Assembly (NCBI GenBank): GCA_035429805.1
Contig: DAOMFL010000001.1
Coordinates: 84,028 to 148,027 of the forward strand
Direction: 5' to 3'
DNA from: JALORV01 sp035429805
Lineage (GTDB): Bacteria > Pseudomonadota > Gammaproteobacteria > Burkholderiales > Burkholderiaceae_F
DNA length: 64,000 nt
Position 1 is the first letter of the stretch; every line of letters begins with the position of its first letter. The translations under genes were made by a program, and so were the position numbers. Below the pieces are notes generated by a model. The model did not search any database and was not told the DNA's origin. It worked only from the letters and a program-made list of their open reading frames with translations. Below are positions 1-8,287 of this stretch, one piece after another.

Positions 1-687
1 GAACTCGTCAACCAGGCGGCGAAGAACCGCTTCATGTTCGGTGGCCAGGGCCGCGTTCCACTGGTGGCGCGCATGCCGATCGGGCTGTGGTCGGCGTCGG
101 CAGCGCAGCACTCGCAGAGTCTGGAGTCGTGGTTCGCGCATGTGCCCGGACTCGTCGTCGTCTGTCCCGCCACGCCGCAGGACAATCACGGCCTGCTCAC
201 CGCAGCACTGGCCTGCGGCGACCCGGTCACCTACCTCGAGCACAAGGAGCTGTGGGGCCTGGAGGGCGAGGTCGACACCGGCGTCACCGTGCCGCTCGGC
301 CGGGCACGCGTCGCGCGCGCCGGAGGCGACCTGACGCTCGTCACGTGGTCCCGCACCCTGCATGAGTCACTCGCCGCGGCCGACGCGCTGGCCCGGGACG
401 GCATCGAGTGCGAGGTCATCGACCTGCGCACGTTGTGGCCGTGGGACCGCGGCGCCGTCATGACGTCATGCGCGAAGACGCAGCGCCTGCTGGTCGCACA
501 CGAGGCGGTGCAGGCGGCAGGATTCGGCGCGGAGATCGCCGCCAGCGTGGCCGAGGAACTGGGTTGCGCGGTCCGGCGCATCGGCGCGCCGCGGATACCG
601 GTCGGCTACGCTCCCACGCTCGAAAGCGAGGCGCGCGTGGACGCCGACAGGATTGCCGCGGCAGCCCGCTCGCTGCTGCAACGCTGA
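1..687 (+). CDS. 2-oxoacid dehydrogenase E1 component, beta subunit (5' end outside window)
   Basis: The frame is open from base 1, so the gene is cut by the window edge; an internal ATG at 34 is not the real start. The visible 228 residues are the C-terminal part of a transketolase-like E1 beta chain: the pyrimidine-binding domain end (GGQGRVPLVARMPIG, then HSQSLESWFAHVPGL) and the transketolase C-terminal domain (VIDLRTLWPWD). E1 alpha/beta decarboxylates a 2-oxoacid and passes the acyl group to lipoyl-E2. TRAP transporter genes follow 20 bp downstream, so the oxoacid may be imported by that system (inference). It is a distant paralogue of the E1 beta at 18172. The exact substrate (pyruvate, acetoin or branched-chain oxoacid) cannot be told. 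Confidence 0.88.
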   Translation, partial: ELVNQAAKNRFMFGGQGRVPLVARMPIGLWSASAAQHSQSLESWFAHVPGLVVVCPATPQDNHGLLTAALACGDPVTYLEHKELWGLEGEVDTGVTVPLGRARVARAGGDLTLVTWSRTLHESLAAADALARDGIECEVIDLRTLWPWDRGAVMTSCAKTQRLLVAHEAVQAAGFGAEIAASVAEELGCAVRRIGAPRIPVGYAPTLESEARVDADRIAAAARSLLQR

Positions 688-707
688 GCCCACCTTCCGG
701 AGCATCG

Positions 708-1217
708 ATGCCGCACGACGAGACGCAACTCCCCACCGACACATCGCCGGAACCCAGGATGCGCGTACCGCTCGCGATCGAGGATGTGTTCGCCGCCGCC
801 TGCATGGCAGCGCTCGCGGTGATCACCTTCGCCAACGTGGTGCTGCGCTACTTCACCGACGAATCGATCGCCTGGACCGAGGAAATCTCGATCGGCATCA
901 TGGTCGTGATGACCCTGACCGCGGCCGGTGCCGCGGTCGCGCGCGAGCGCCACATCCGCATCGATTACTTCCTGGAACGCGGTTCACCGCAGCGGCAGCG
1001 GCTGTTCGCCTTGATAGGTGCTGGCGCGGTGGTGCTGCTCTTCACCTTGATGGCGGTGCTGGGCGGGCGAATGGTCTGGGACGAATTTCGCTTCGGCGAG
1101 ACTTCTCCCGGCATCGGTGTGCCGAAGTGGTGGTACTCGATCTGGCTGCCCGTACTCTCGATCGCCATCACGCTGCGCGCCGTCGGCGTGTTCCTGAGAA
1201 AGTGGCGAAGCAGATGA
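708..1217 (+). CDS. TRAP transporter small permease (DctQ family)
   Basis: 169 residues from ATG 708. Four hydrophobic segments are visible, beginning near residue 24 (IEDVFAAACMAALAVITFAN), with the DctQ-type sequence NVVLRYFTDESIAWTEEIS after the first helix and RERHIRIDYF in the loop. DctQ is the small membrane subunit that pairs with DctM in Na+-driven, binding-protein-dependent uptake of carboxylates. Its stop overlaps the dctM start (ATGA at 1214), which indicates translational coupling. The open frame extends upstream to 408, but that part lies inside the preceding gene and does not look like coding sequence. Confidence 0.9.
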   Translation: MPHDETQLPTDTSPEPRMRVPLAIEDVFAAACMAALAVITFANVVLRYFTDESIAWTEEISIGIMVVMTLTAAGAAVARERHIRIDYFLERGSPQRQRLFALIGAGAVVLLFTLMAVLGGRMVWDEFRFGETSPGIGVPKWWYSIWLPVLSIAITLRAVGVFLRKWRSR

Positions 1218-2512
1218 CTGCCACGCTGCTCGTTGTCCTGTTCCTGGCGCTGATGCTGATAGGCACGCCGATCGGCGTGGCACTGGCCATCGGCGGCGCC
1301 ACCGCGATCGCCGTCGCCAACTTCGACGTGCAGTGGTTCAGCCTGCTCGCGGTGCCGCAGAACTTTTATGCCGGCATCGCCAAGTATCCGCTGCTGGCGA
1401 TCCCGATGTTCGTGCTCCTCGGCGTCATCTTCGACCGCTCGGGCGTGGCGCAGCGCCTGGTTGACTTCGCGGTGTCCATCGTCGGTCGCGGCCCCGGCAT
1501 GCTGCCGCTGGTGGCGATCGCGGTCGCCATGTTCCTCGGCGGGATCTCGGGCTCAGGTCCGGCCAACGCGGCCGCCGTGGGCAGCGTGATGATCGGTGCC
1601 ATGTCGCGCGCAGGCTACCCGCCCTCGTTCTCCGCGAGCGTTGTCGGCGCTGCGGCGGCCACCGATATCCTCATCCCGCCGTCGATCGCCTTCATCGTGT
1701 ACTCGGTGCTGGTTCCGGGCGCGTCGGTGCCGGCGCTTTTCGCCGCCGGCATGATTCCAGGAATCCTGTGCGGCATCGCGCTGATCGTGCCGTCGGTCTG
1801 GCTGGCGCGCAAGCACGGCTTCGGCGCTGCCGAGGCGAACCTGCCGCGGCCGTCGTTCTGGAAGAGCCTGCGCGAGGCCACCTGGGGATTGGCAGCGCCG
1901 TTCCTGATCCTGGGCGGCATGCGCGCCGGCTGGTTCACGCCGACAGAAGCGGCGGTCGTGGCCGTCTTCTACGGGCTCTTCATCGGCTTCTTCGTGCACC
2001 ACACGATGCGGCTGAAGGATCTTTATCCGATATTGCGCGACGCGGCCGAAACATCGGCGGTGATCCTGATCGTGGTTGCGCTGGCGGGCATCTTCGCCTG
2101 GTCACTGTCGACGCTGGGTGTCATCGACCCCCTGGCGCGGGCGATCGTCAGTTCCGGCCTCCCCGAAGCCGGCGTGCTGGCGATGCTGATCGTGATGCTG
2201 ATCGTTACCGGCATGTTCCTGGACGGGATCTCGATCTTCCTCATCTTCGTGCCGATGCTGCTACCAATCGCGCAGGCCTACCACTGGGACCTGGTCTGGT
2301 TCGGCGTCATCCTCACGCTCAAGGTCGCGCTCGGCCAGTTCACCCCGCCGCTGGCCGTGAACCTGATGGTCTCGTGCAAAATCGCGGGGGTCAGCATGGA
2401 GAGCACGGTGCGCTGGGTCGTCTGGATGCTTGCCGCCATGTTCGTCGTGATGGTGATGGTGCTGATCTTCCCGCCGATCGCGACCTGGCTGCCTGAGGTA
2501 CTGGGCTACTAG
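1214..2512 (+). CDS. TRAP transporter large permease (DctM family)
   Basis: 432 residues from ATG 1214, which overlaps the dctQ stop by 4 nt. The protein is hydrophobic throughout with roughly 12 membrane segments. It carries DctM family sequences: LIGTPIGVALAIGG near the N-terminus, GGISGSGPANAAAVGSV, DILIPPSIAFIVYS, and LGQFTPPLAVNLMVSCKI near the C-terminus. It forms the ion-coupled translocation channel. Length is normal for the family (about 425-435). Substrate is set by the binding protein encoded next; a C4-dicarboxylate or 2-oxoacid-like carboxylate is likely but not shown. Confidence 0.93.
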   Translation: MTATLLVVLFLALMLIGTPIGVALAIGGATAIAVANFDVQWFSLLAVPQNFYAGIAKYPLLAIPMFVLLGVIFDRSGVAQRLVDFAVSIVGRGPGMLPLVAIAVAMFLGGISGSGPANAAAVGSVMIGAMSRAGYPPSFSASVVGAAAATDILIPPSIAFIVYSVLVPGASVPALFAAGMIPGILCGIALIVPSVWLARKHGFGAAEANLPRPSFWKSLREATWGLAAPFLILGGMRAGWFTPTEAAVVAVFYGLFIGFFVHHTMRLKDLYPILRDAAETSAVILIVVALAGIFAWSLSTLGVIDPLARAIVSSGLPEAGVLAMLIVMLIVTGMFLDGISIFLIFVPMLLPIAQAYHWDLVWFGVILTLKVALGQFTPPLAVNLMVSCKIAGVSMESTVRWVVWMLAAMFVVMVMVLIFPPIATWLPEVLGY

Positions 2513-2553
2513 TCGGGAACGAATTGTTTTCAACCAGAAGCAAGGAGACATAG

Positions 2554-3582
2554 ATGAAGCGACGCTTCCTGCTGGCCGCAGCGGCCGGCGCGATGGCTGC
2601 CACGCTCGCCGCGCCAGCGCTGGCACAGACGAACTACAAGTCCGAATACAAGCTGTCGACAGTCGTCCCCGCGTCCTTCCCGTGGGGCAAGGGCGGCGAG
2701 ATCTGGGCCGATCTCGTGCGGCAGCGGACCAACGGCCGCATCAACATCAAGCTGTATCCGGGGGTGTCGCTGGTGCAAGGCGATCAGACGCGCGAGTTCA
2801 CCGCGATCCGCCAGGGCATCATCGACATGGCGATCGGCTCGACGATCAACTGGTCGCCGCAGGTCAAGGAGCTGAACCTCTTCTCGCTGCCGTTCCTGAT
2901 GCCCGATTACAAGGCGATCGACGCGCTGACGCAGGGCCCGGTCGGCAAGGACATCTTTGCCATCCTCGAGAAGCAGGGCGTGGTGCCGCTTGCCTGGGGC
3001 GAGAACGGCTTCCGCGAGCTCACCAATTCCAAGCGCGAGGTGCGCAAGCCCGACGACCTGAAGGGCCTGAAGATCCGCGTGGTCGGCTCGCCGCTCTTCC
3101 TCGCGACCTTCCAGGCGCTCGGCGCCAACCCGACGCAGATGAGCTGGGCCGACGCACAACCGGCGTTCGCGTCAGGAGCGGTCGACGGCCAGGAAAATCC
3201 GATGTCGATCTTCACCGCCGCCAAGCTGCAGACGGTGGGCCAGAAAAACGTGACGATGTGGGGCTACGTGGCTGATCCGCTGATCTTCGTCGTCAACAAG
3301 GAAGTCTGGGAAAGCTGGACCCCGGCCGACCGCGAGATCGTGCGCCAGGCCGCCATCGACGCCGGCAAGCAGGAAATTGCGCTGGCGCGCAAAGGGCTCG
3401 ACGAGCCGGGCCAGCCGTTGCTGAAGGACATCGAAGGCATGGGCGTGAAGGTCGTCCGCCTGACCCCCGCCGAGCGCAACGACTTCGTCACCGCCACGCG
3501 CCGCGTCTACTCGCAGTGGAAGGCACAGATCGGCCCGGGGCTGGTCGACAAGGCAGAAGCGTCAGTCGCGGCGCGCAAGTAG
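2554..3582 (+). CDS. TRAP transporter substrate-binding protein (DctP family)
   Basis: 342 residues with a Sec signal peptide (MKRRFLLAAAAGAMAATLAA, likely cut after PALA). An AAGGAGA ribosome site sits about 8 nt before ATG 2554. The mature protein follows the DctP fold: a SGxP-like early strand (VVPASFPWGKGG), and LKGLKIRVVGSP, where the conserved arginine clamps the substrate carboxylate in this family. It delivers an organic acid from the periplasm to the DctQM permease encoded just upstream. Third gene of the operon; a GC-rich hairpin follows at 3602-3631. Confidence 0.93.
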   Translation: MKRRFLLAAAAGAMAATLAAPALAQTNYKSEYKLSTVVPASFPWGKGGEIWADLVRQRTNGRINIKLYPGVSLVQGDQTREFTAIRQGIIDMAIGSTINWSPQVKELNLFSLPFLMPDYKAIDALTQGPVGKDIFAILEKQGVVPLAWGENGFRELTNSKREVRKPDDLKGLKIRVVGSPLFLATFQALGANPTQMSWADAQPAFASGAVDGQENPMSIFTAAKLQTVGQKNVTMWGYVADPLIFVVNKEVWESWTPADREIVRQAAIDAGKQEIALARKGLDEPGQPLLKDIEGMGVKVVRLTPAERNDFVTATRRVYSQWKAQIGPGLVDKAEASVAARK

Positions 3583-3601
3583 GACTGCAGAGCAGTCGAC
3601 G

Positions 3602-3631
3602 CGGCGCCGCACTGCATGGCATGCGGCGCCG
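3602..3631 (+). terminator. Putative terminator hairpin after the TRAP operon
   Basis: A perfect 10-bp inverted repeat (CGGCGCCGCA / TGCGGCGCCG) with a 10-nt loop starts 20 bp after the dctP stop. No clear T-tract follows, so it may be an imperfect intrinsic terminator or only stabilise the transcript. Confidence 0.45.
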
Positions 3632-3725
3632 TTGCTGCAACTGGATTGGCGCTCCGGTGCAGTAGTGGGCGGTGTTCCCGCGAGCGCCGGAACGGCGGAG
3701 TCAGCTCGGGACTCCGGCGCTACAG

Positions 3726-3801
<76 letters not shown>

Positions 3802-3818
3802 CCTGAGGCAAGCTCGCG

Positions 3819-3847
3819 ATTATACGGGCCACCCCCGAGGCCAGCAA
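3819..3847 (-). promoter_or_regulatory. Sigma-70 promoter for tRNA-Thr
   Basis: On the minus strand TTGCTG (3842-3847) and a perfect TATAAT (3819-3824) are separated by 17 nt. The predicted start is about 10 nt before the tRNA 5' end. Confidence 0.65.
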
Positions 3848-3869
3848 TTTTGCGCTGGAGCGTCCGACC

Positions 3870-4766
3870 TTGAACTACGCCCTGCTGATGCTGCCCGACT
3901 TCGGGCTGATCATGCTGGGCGCGCTGCTTGCGCGGCGGCTTGGGTTCAATCGCGGCTTCTGGGACGGCGCCGAGCGGCTCGTCTACTACGCCCTGTTTCC
4001 GCCGCTGCTGTTCACCGCAATTGCGAACGCCCGGTTCTCGCTGGCGAGCGAGGGCCGAATGCTGGTTGCTGCGGTCGGCGCCTTCCTCGCGGCGGTCGCG
4101 CTCGGCTTCGCGGCACGCTGGGTGCTGCGGCCGCAGCCGGCGTTCTTTGCGAGCTGCGTGCAGACGGCGTTCCGCTACAACTCCTACGTCGGGCTGGCGC
4201 TGGCGCAGTCGCTTGCGGGCTCGACCGGCGTCGCGCTGCTGGCGCTGATCCTCGCGTTCTGCGTGCCGCTGGCGAACGTCTTCGCTGTCTACGCGCTGGC
4301 GCGGCATCGGCAGACCGGCGTGCTGCGCGAGATGGCAATCAATCCGCTGATCCTGTCCACCGTTTCGGGCCTCGCGGCGAACCTGCTCGGCCTCGAGTTG
4401 CCGCCACTGCTCAACACGTTTCTTACACGGCTCGGCTCGGCGAGCCTCGCGCTGGGGCTGCTTTGCATCGGCGCCGGGCTCACCTTTGCGTCGGTGCACG
4501 AGGAACGCCCGACGATGGCGTGGCTGGTGGCGGTGAAGCTGGGGGCAAAGCCCGCCATCGCGCTCTTGCTGATCCACGCGCTCGGGCTCACCGGCGTGCC
4601 GGCACTGATCGTGCTGCTGTTCGCGGCGCTGCCGACGGCGTCCAGCGCCTACATCCTCGCGGCCCGCATGGGCGGGCACGCAACCCCGGTGGCCTACGCG
4701 ATCACCGTGCAGACCCTGCTGGCGATGCTGACGCTGCCGCTGTGGATCAGTCTCGCGCCGCGCTGA
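3870..4766 (+). CDS. AEC family transporter (auxin efflux carrier/malonate permease type)
   Basis: 298 residues, with about ten predicted membrane helices arranged in two halves as in the AEC/PIN-like family. The start is a TTG at 3870 preceded by CTGGAG; no in-frame ATG gives a full first helix (NYALLMLPDFGLIMLGALLA). Conserved features include the early GFNRGFWDGAERLVYYALFP segment and the late TASSAYILAARMGG helix. Members move organic acids or auxin-like compounds; the substrate here is unknown. The 3' end overlaps the convergent queG gene by 20 bp. Confidence 0.8.
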   Translation: MNYALLMLPDFGLIMLGALLARRLGFNRGFWDGAERLVYYALFPPLLFTAIANARFSLASEGRMLVAAVGAFLAAVALGFAARWVLRPQPAFFASCVQTAFRYNSYVGLALAQSLAGSTGVALLALILAFCVPLANVFAVYALARHRQTGVLREMAINPLILSTVSGLAANLLGLELPPLLNTFLTRLGSASLALGLLCIGAGLTFASVHEERPTMAWLVAVKLGAKPAIALLLIHALGLTGVPALIVLLFAALPTASSAYILAARMGGHATPVAYAITVQTLLAMLTLPLWISLAPR

Positions 4767-5868
4767 CGCCCTGCGCGTGGCGCGCCAGCGCCCATTCGAC
4801 GTGCTCGCGTACCAGCGCGCTCGCATCGCCGCGCCGGGACTGCAGGGCTGCAATCACGACAGCGGAAGTCGGCGCATTGCCGAGTGCCACCGCCAGGTTG
4901 CGCAGCCAGCGCTCGTAGCCGATGCGGCGGATCGCGGAGCCGGCGGTGCGCGCTTCAAAGTCGGCCGCGCTCCAGTCGAAGAGTTCGACAAGACTTGCGT
5001 CGTCGTAGCCGTTGCGCACCGCGTAGTCGGGCAGTTCGCTGCGCCGCGCGTACTTGTTCCACGGGCACACCAGCTGGCAGTCGTCGCAGCCGTAGATGCG
5101 ATTGCCGATCAGCGGCCGCAGCTCCTCGGGGATCGACCCGGAGTGCTCGATCGTCAGGTACGAGATGCAGCGGCGCGCGTCGAGCTGGTACGGCCCGGTG
5201 ATCGCGCCGGTGGGGCAGGCCTCGATGCAGCGGCTGCAGGTTCCGCAGCGTTCGGCGACCGGCGCATCGACCGGCAATGGCAGGTCCGTGAGGATCTCGC
5301 CAAGGAAGAACATCGAACCGGCGTCCTGCGCAAGCAGCAGCGTGTGCTTGCCGCGCCAGCCGAGCCCGGCCTTGCGCGCCAGTTCCACTTCGAGCACCGG
5401 CGCTGAATCGGTCGCGACGCGGTAGCGGAAGGACCCGACAGCGCCCTCGATGCGCCCGGCAAGCTCCTGCAATCGTCCGCGCAGCACCTTGTGATAGTCG
5501 CGGCCGCGCGCGTACAGCGAGACGACGGCCGCTCCCGGCTCGTTCAGACGCGCGAGTTCGTGCGTCGACCAGTCCGCGCGCGTCGTCGCCGGCAGGTAGT
5601 CCATGCGCGCGCTGATCACACGCAACGCACCGGGCAGCAGACGCGCCGGTTCGGCGCGCAGCGGCGCGTGCCGCGCCATGTAGTCCATCGTGCCGTGTCG
5701 CCCGTCGTGCAGCCACGCGTCGAGCCGACGCGCGGCCTCGGCGACGTCGATGTCGGTGACTCCGATGCGGGCAAAGCCGAGTTCGGCACCCCAGCTTCGA
5801 ACGCGGTCGACGAGCGCGGCGCCGTCCACGGCAGGCGCGCAGGTATCCTCGCCGCGATCCGCTTTCAT
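4747..5868 (-). CDS. queG: Epoxyqueuosine reductase QueG
   Basis: 373 residues from the ATG at 5866-5868 (upstream extension of the frame rejected because it runs into tsaE). QueG reduces epoxyqueuosine to queuosine at tRNA position 34 using cobalamin and two [4Fe-4S] clusters. Visible features are the DSAPVLE motif with the catalytic Asp (about 154), CGTCSRCIEACP with Cys 208/211/214/218, the second set Cys 234 and CDDCQLVCP (261/264/268), and a C-terminal HEAT-like segment that binds tRNA. QueA and Tgt of the same pathway are at 38.8-41.0 kb. It is divergent from tsaE with only about 14 bp between. Confidence 0.96.
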   Translation of the reverse strand: MKADRGEDTCAPAVDGAALVDRVRSWGAELGFARIGVTDIDVAEAARRLDAWLHDGRHGTMDYMARHAPLRAEPARLLPGALRVISARMDYLPATTRADWSTHELARLNEPGAAVVSLYARGRDYHKVLRGRLQELAGRIEGAVGSFRYRVATDSAPVLEVELARKAGLGWRGKHTLLLAQDAGSMFFLGEILTDLPLPVDAPVAERCGTCSRCIEACPTGAITGPYQLDARRCISYLTIEHSGSIPEELRPLIGNRIYGCDDCQLVCPWNKYARRSELPDYAVRNGYDDASLVELFDWSAADFEARTAGSAIRRIGYERWLRNLAVALGNAPTSAVVIAALQSRRGDASALVREHVEWALARHAQGVSAARD

Positions 5869-5882
5869 GCAGGGAATTCTAG

Positions 5883-6458
5883 GTGCACGACGTGCCTTCG
5901 ATGCCGCTGACACGCAGCCTGGCCACGGCCGCCGATACCGATCGGCTCGGCCGCGCGCTCGCGCAGGCCTGCGCCGCGCACGTTGCATCGATCACTGCCA
6001 CTGGACTGCAGGTCAACCTGCGCGGCGACCTCGGTGCGGGCAAGACCGCGCTGGTGCGCGCCTGGTTGCGGGCCCTTGGCGTGCGCGGGCCGATCCGCAG
6101 TCCCACGTTCGCCGTGTTGGAGCCCTACGTCGTGGGCTTGCCGCAGGCCGCCGTCGGTCGCGAAGGGCTTGAAGCTCAGGCGAATTCGAGCTTAGACTTC
6201 TATCACTTTGATTTTTATCGCTTTGCCGATCCCGCTGAATTTTCGTCGGCAGGGTTTCGTGAGCAGTTCGGTCCGGGACGCGTCTGCGCGATCGAATGGC
6301 CCGAGAAAGCGGGCGATCGGCTGCCGACGGCAGACCTGACGATCACGCTCGAGGTCGAAGGCGACGGGCGCCGCGCCACGCTTGAAGCGGCGAGCACTCT
6401 GGGGCATGCATGTCTCGCAAGCGCACTGAAGGAGTTCGACTCGACCGCCGCAGCCTGA
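5883..6458 (+). CDS. tsaE: tRNA threonylcarbamoyladenosine biosynthesis ATPase TsaE
   Basis: TsaE is the ATPase that works with TsaB/TsaD in making t6A37 in tRNA. The Walker A motif GDLGAGKTAL is near residue 48, followed by SPTFAVLEPY and DFYHFDFYRF. 191 residues from GTG 5883 or 185 from ATG 5901; the start is uncertain. The family is usually about 150-160 residues. The extra length is partly an insert of about 20 residues (VGLPQAAVGREGLEAQANSS) between SPTF and YHFDFYR. The 3' end overlaps the amidase gene by 49 nt, the usual coupling of tsaE with amiC. Confidence 0.93.
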   Translation: MHDVPSMPLTRSLATAADTDRLGRALAQACAAHVASITATGLQVNLRGDLGAGKTALVRAWLRALGVRGPIRSPTFAVLEPYVVGLPQAAVGREGLEAQANSSLDFYHFDFYRFADPAEFSSAGFREQFGPGRVCAIEWPEKAGDRLPTADLTITLEVEGDGRRATLEAASTLGHACLASALKEFDSTAAA

Positions 6459-7720
6459 TCACGGCCGCGGGCGGCACGCTCGTCCTTGCGCTCGCACCCC
6501 ACCACATCGCACGCGGCGCCACGCTGCTCGGCGTGCGAGTCTGGCCCGCACGCGACTACACGCGCGTCACGATCGAGCACGACGAGACGCTGAAGTTCAA
6601 TCACTTCATCATCCGCGAGACGCCACCGCTGCGCATGGTGGTCGATGTCGAGGGCATCGATCTCACGCCCGGCTTCCGGGAACTGGTGTCGAAGGTCGAA
6701 CCCAACGATCCCTACATCGGGCTCATCCGCGTCGGCCAGAACCGCCCGAAGGTCGTACGGCTCGTCATCGAACTGAAGGAAGACGTCAAGCCGCAGGTGT
6801 TCTCGCTCGAACCCGTGGGGCCCTACCAGCACCGGCTCGTCATGGATCTGTATCCGGTGAACCCGCCGGACCCGCTGATGGCACTGCTGCGCGAACAGGC
6901 CACGCCGCGCGACTCGGACTTCGGCACGCCGCAGCGGCCGGCGGAGCCTGACCGCACGGCGGCGCGCGCGCCCGCGCCGCCGACGACCCGACGCGGCGAG
7001 GCCGACATGCAACGCATCGTGACGGTGGCGATCGACCCCGGCCACGGCGGCGAGGACCCGGGTGCGGTCGGCAAGGGCGGCACGTTCGAGAAAAACGTCA
7101 CGCTGTCGATCGCCCAGCGGCTGCGCGAACTGATCGTTGCCGACAGCGGCATGCGCGTGGCGCTGACGCGCGACGGTGATTACTTCGTGCCACTGCGCAC
7201 GCGGGTTGCCAAGGCGCGCGCCGTGCGCGCCGACCTACTGGTGTCGATCCATGCCGACGCGTGGATCCGCCCGGACGTGCGCGGCTCGTCGGTGTTTGCG
7301 TTGTCGGAAAACGGCGCTTCGAGCAGCGCGGCCGCGTGGATGGCGCGGCGCGAGAACGAGGCCGACATGATCGGCGGTATCAACCTCGCGTCGCATGACC
7401 GGCAGCTCGCGCGCGTGCTGCTCGACCTGTCGACCACCGCGCAGATCAACGACAGCCTGAAGCTCGGCAATTCAGTGCTGCGCGAACTGGAACGCGTGAA
7501 CCGGCTGCACAAGGCGCGTGTCGAGCAGGCCGGCTTCGCGGTGCTCAAGGCGCCCGACATCCCGTCGATCCTGGTCGAGACCGCGTTCATCAGCAACCCG
7601 GAAGAAGAAGCCCGGCTGCGCGACGACAGCTACCAGGAGCAGATGGCGCGCGCCATCCTCGTCGGCATCAAACGCTACTTCGCGAAGAATCCGCCGCTCG
7701 CACGCAACCCGCTGACCTGA
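6410..7720 (+). CDS. amiC: N-acetylmuramoyl-L-alanine amidase (AmiC type, Tat-exported)
   Basis: 436 residues. The N-terminus has a twin-arginine signal (RR at 13-14, RRSLITAAGG, then a hydrophobic stretch), as in E. coli AmiA/AmiC. An AMIN domain (about 40-140) targets the septum, a Pro/Ala-rich linker follows, and an Amidase_3 domain covers about 205-430. Zinc and catalytic residues are seen in DPGHGGEDPG (His 212), FEKNVTL, SIHADA and LVETAFISN. It cuts the amide bond between MurNAc and the stem peptide during daughter-cell separation. It overlaps tsaE and is probably co-transcribed with it. Confidence 0.94.
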   Translation: MSRKRTEGVRLDRRSLITAAGGTLVLALAPHHIARGATLLGVRVWPARDYTRVTIEHDETLKFNHFIIRETPPLRMVVDVEGIDLTPGFRELVSKVEPNDPYIGLIRVGQNRPKVVRLVIELKEDVKPQVFSLEPVGPYQHRLVMDLYPVNPPDPLMALLREQATPRDSDFGTPQRPAEPDRTAARAPAPPTTRRGEADMQRIVTVAIDPGHGGEDPGAVGKGGTFEKNVTLSIAQRLRELIVADSGMRVALTRDGDYFVPLRTRVAKARAVRADLLVSIHADAWIRPDVRGSSVFALSENGASSSAAAWMARRENEADMIGGINLASHDRQLARVLLDLSTTAQINDSLKLGNSVLRELERVNRLHKARVEQAGFAVLKAPDIPSILVETAFISNPEEEARLRDDSYQEQMARAILVGIKRYFAKNPPLARNPLT

Positions 7721-7725
7721 ACCGG

Positions 7726-7745
7726 GCGGCCGCGTGCACGGCCGC
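7726..7745. terminator. Bidirectional terminator-like hairpin
   Basis: GCGGCCG and CGGCCGC form a 7-bp stem with a 6-nt loop in the 32-bp gap between two convergent genes. There is no T-tract, so the assignment is tentative. Confidence 0.4.
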
Positions 7746-7752
7746 CGCGGGC

Positions 7753-8169
7753 TCAGGGCATGACCTGCTGCCAGTAGCGCACGGCGGCCGCATCATCGGC
7801 GCCGAGAGGCTGGCTCGCGGGCGCAGCCTGCGCCGCACTCGTGCAGGCCGGTGCGTTGTCTGGATACGCCAGCAGTTGCAGCGGCAGGTCGCTCAGTCGC
7901 TGCGCGGCCACCAGCAGTACGCGGTTGGCCTCGGCGCCGCAGGCGTAGAGCTCGACGAAGCTCGGGCGTGTGGCGCGAACCGTGGCCGCCAGCGCTTCGA
8001 GATCGCGGGTGGACCAGTCGTCGAAGCCGTACCGGTCGGCCCGGACGATCACCGACTGCGGTGGCGGCGCGGCGGTTACGGCCATGGACGACGGCACCAC
8101 CGCCCCGAGCAGTAGCGCCGCAGCAGCCTGGGACAGTCCGGAAAAGGCAACCTTCGCGGGCAGTGACAT
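7753..8169 (-). CDS. Small secreted protein of unknown function
   Basis: 138 residues from the ATG at 8167-8169, preceded by AGGAGATCGCC. The first 30 residues look like a signal peptide (hydrophobic AAAALLLGAVVPSSMAVTA). The mature part (YGFDDWSTRDLEALAATVRA, SFVELYACGAEANRVLL) has two cysteines and no motif I recognise. It is divergent from the LysR gene at 8288 across 118 bp, and LysR proteins often control the divergent neighbour. The frame is open far upstream but that part has no coding character. Confidence 0.6.
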   Translation of the reverse strand: MSLPAKVAFSGLSQAAAALLLGAVVPSSMAVTAAPPPQSVIVRADRYGFDDWSTRDLEALAATVRATRPSFVELYACGAEANRVLLVAAQRLSDLPLQLLAYPDNAPACTSAAQAAPASQPLGADDAAAVRYWQQVMP

Positions 8170-8287
8170 GGCGATCTCCTTCGGTGATTGGCCGTCCCGC
8201 GGCCGGGGGCTAGAGTGGCGCCATTCTTGGCGCGCCTCCGCCCGCCCCTCAAACGATCTTTTCTTGCTGCTCGCATGAAATCGACTC

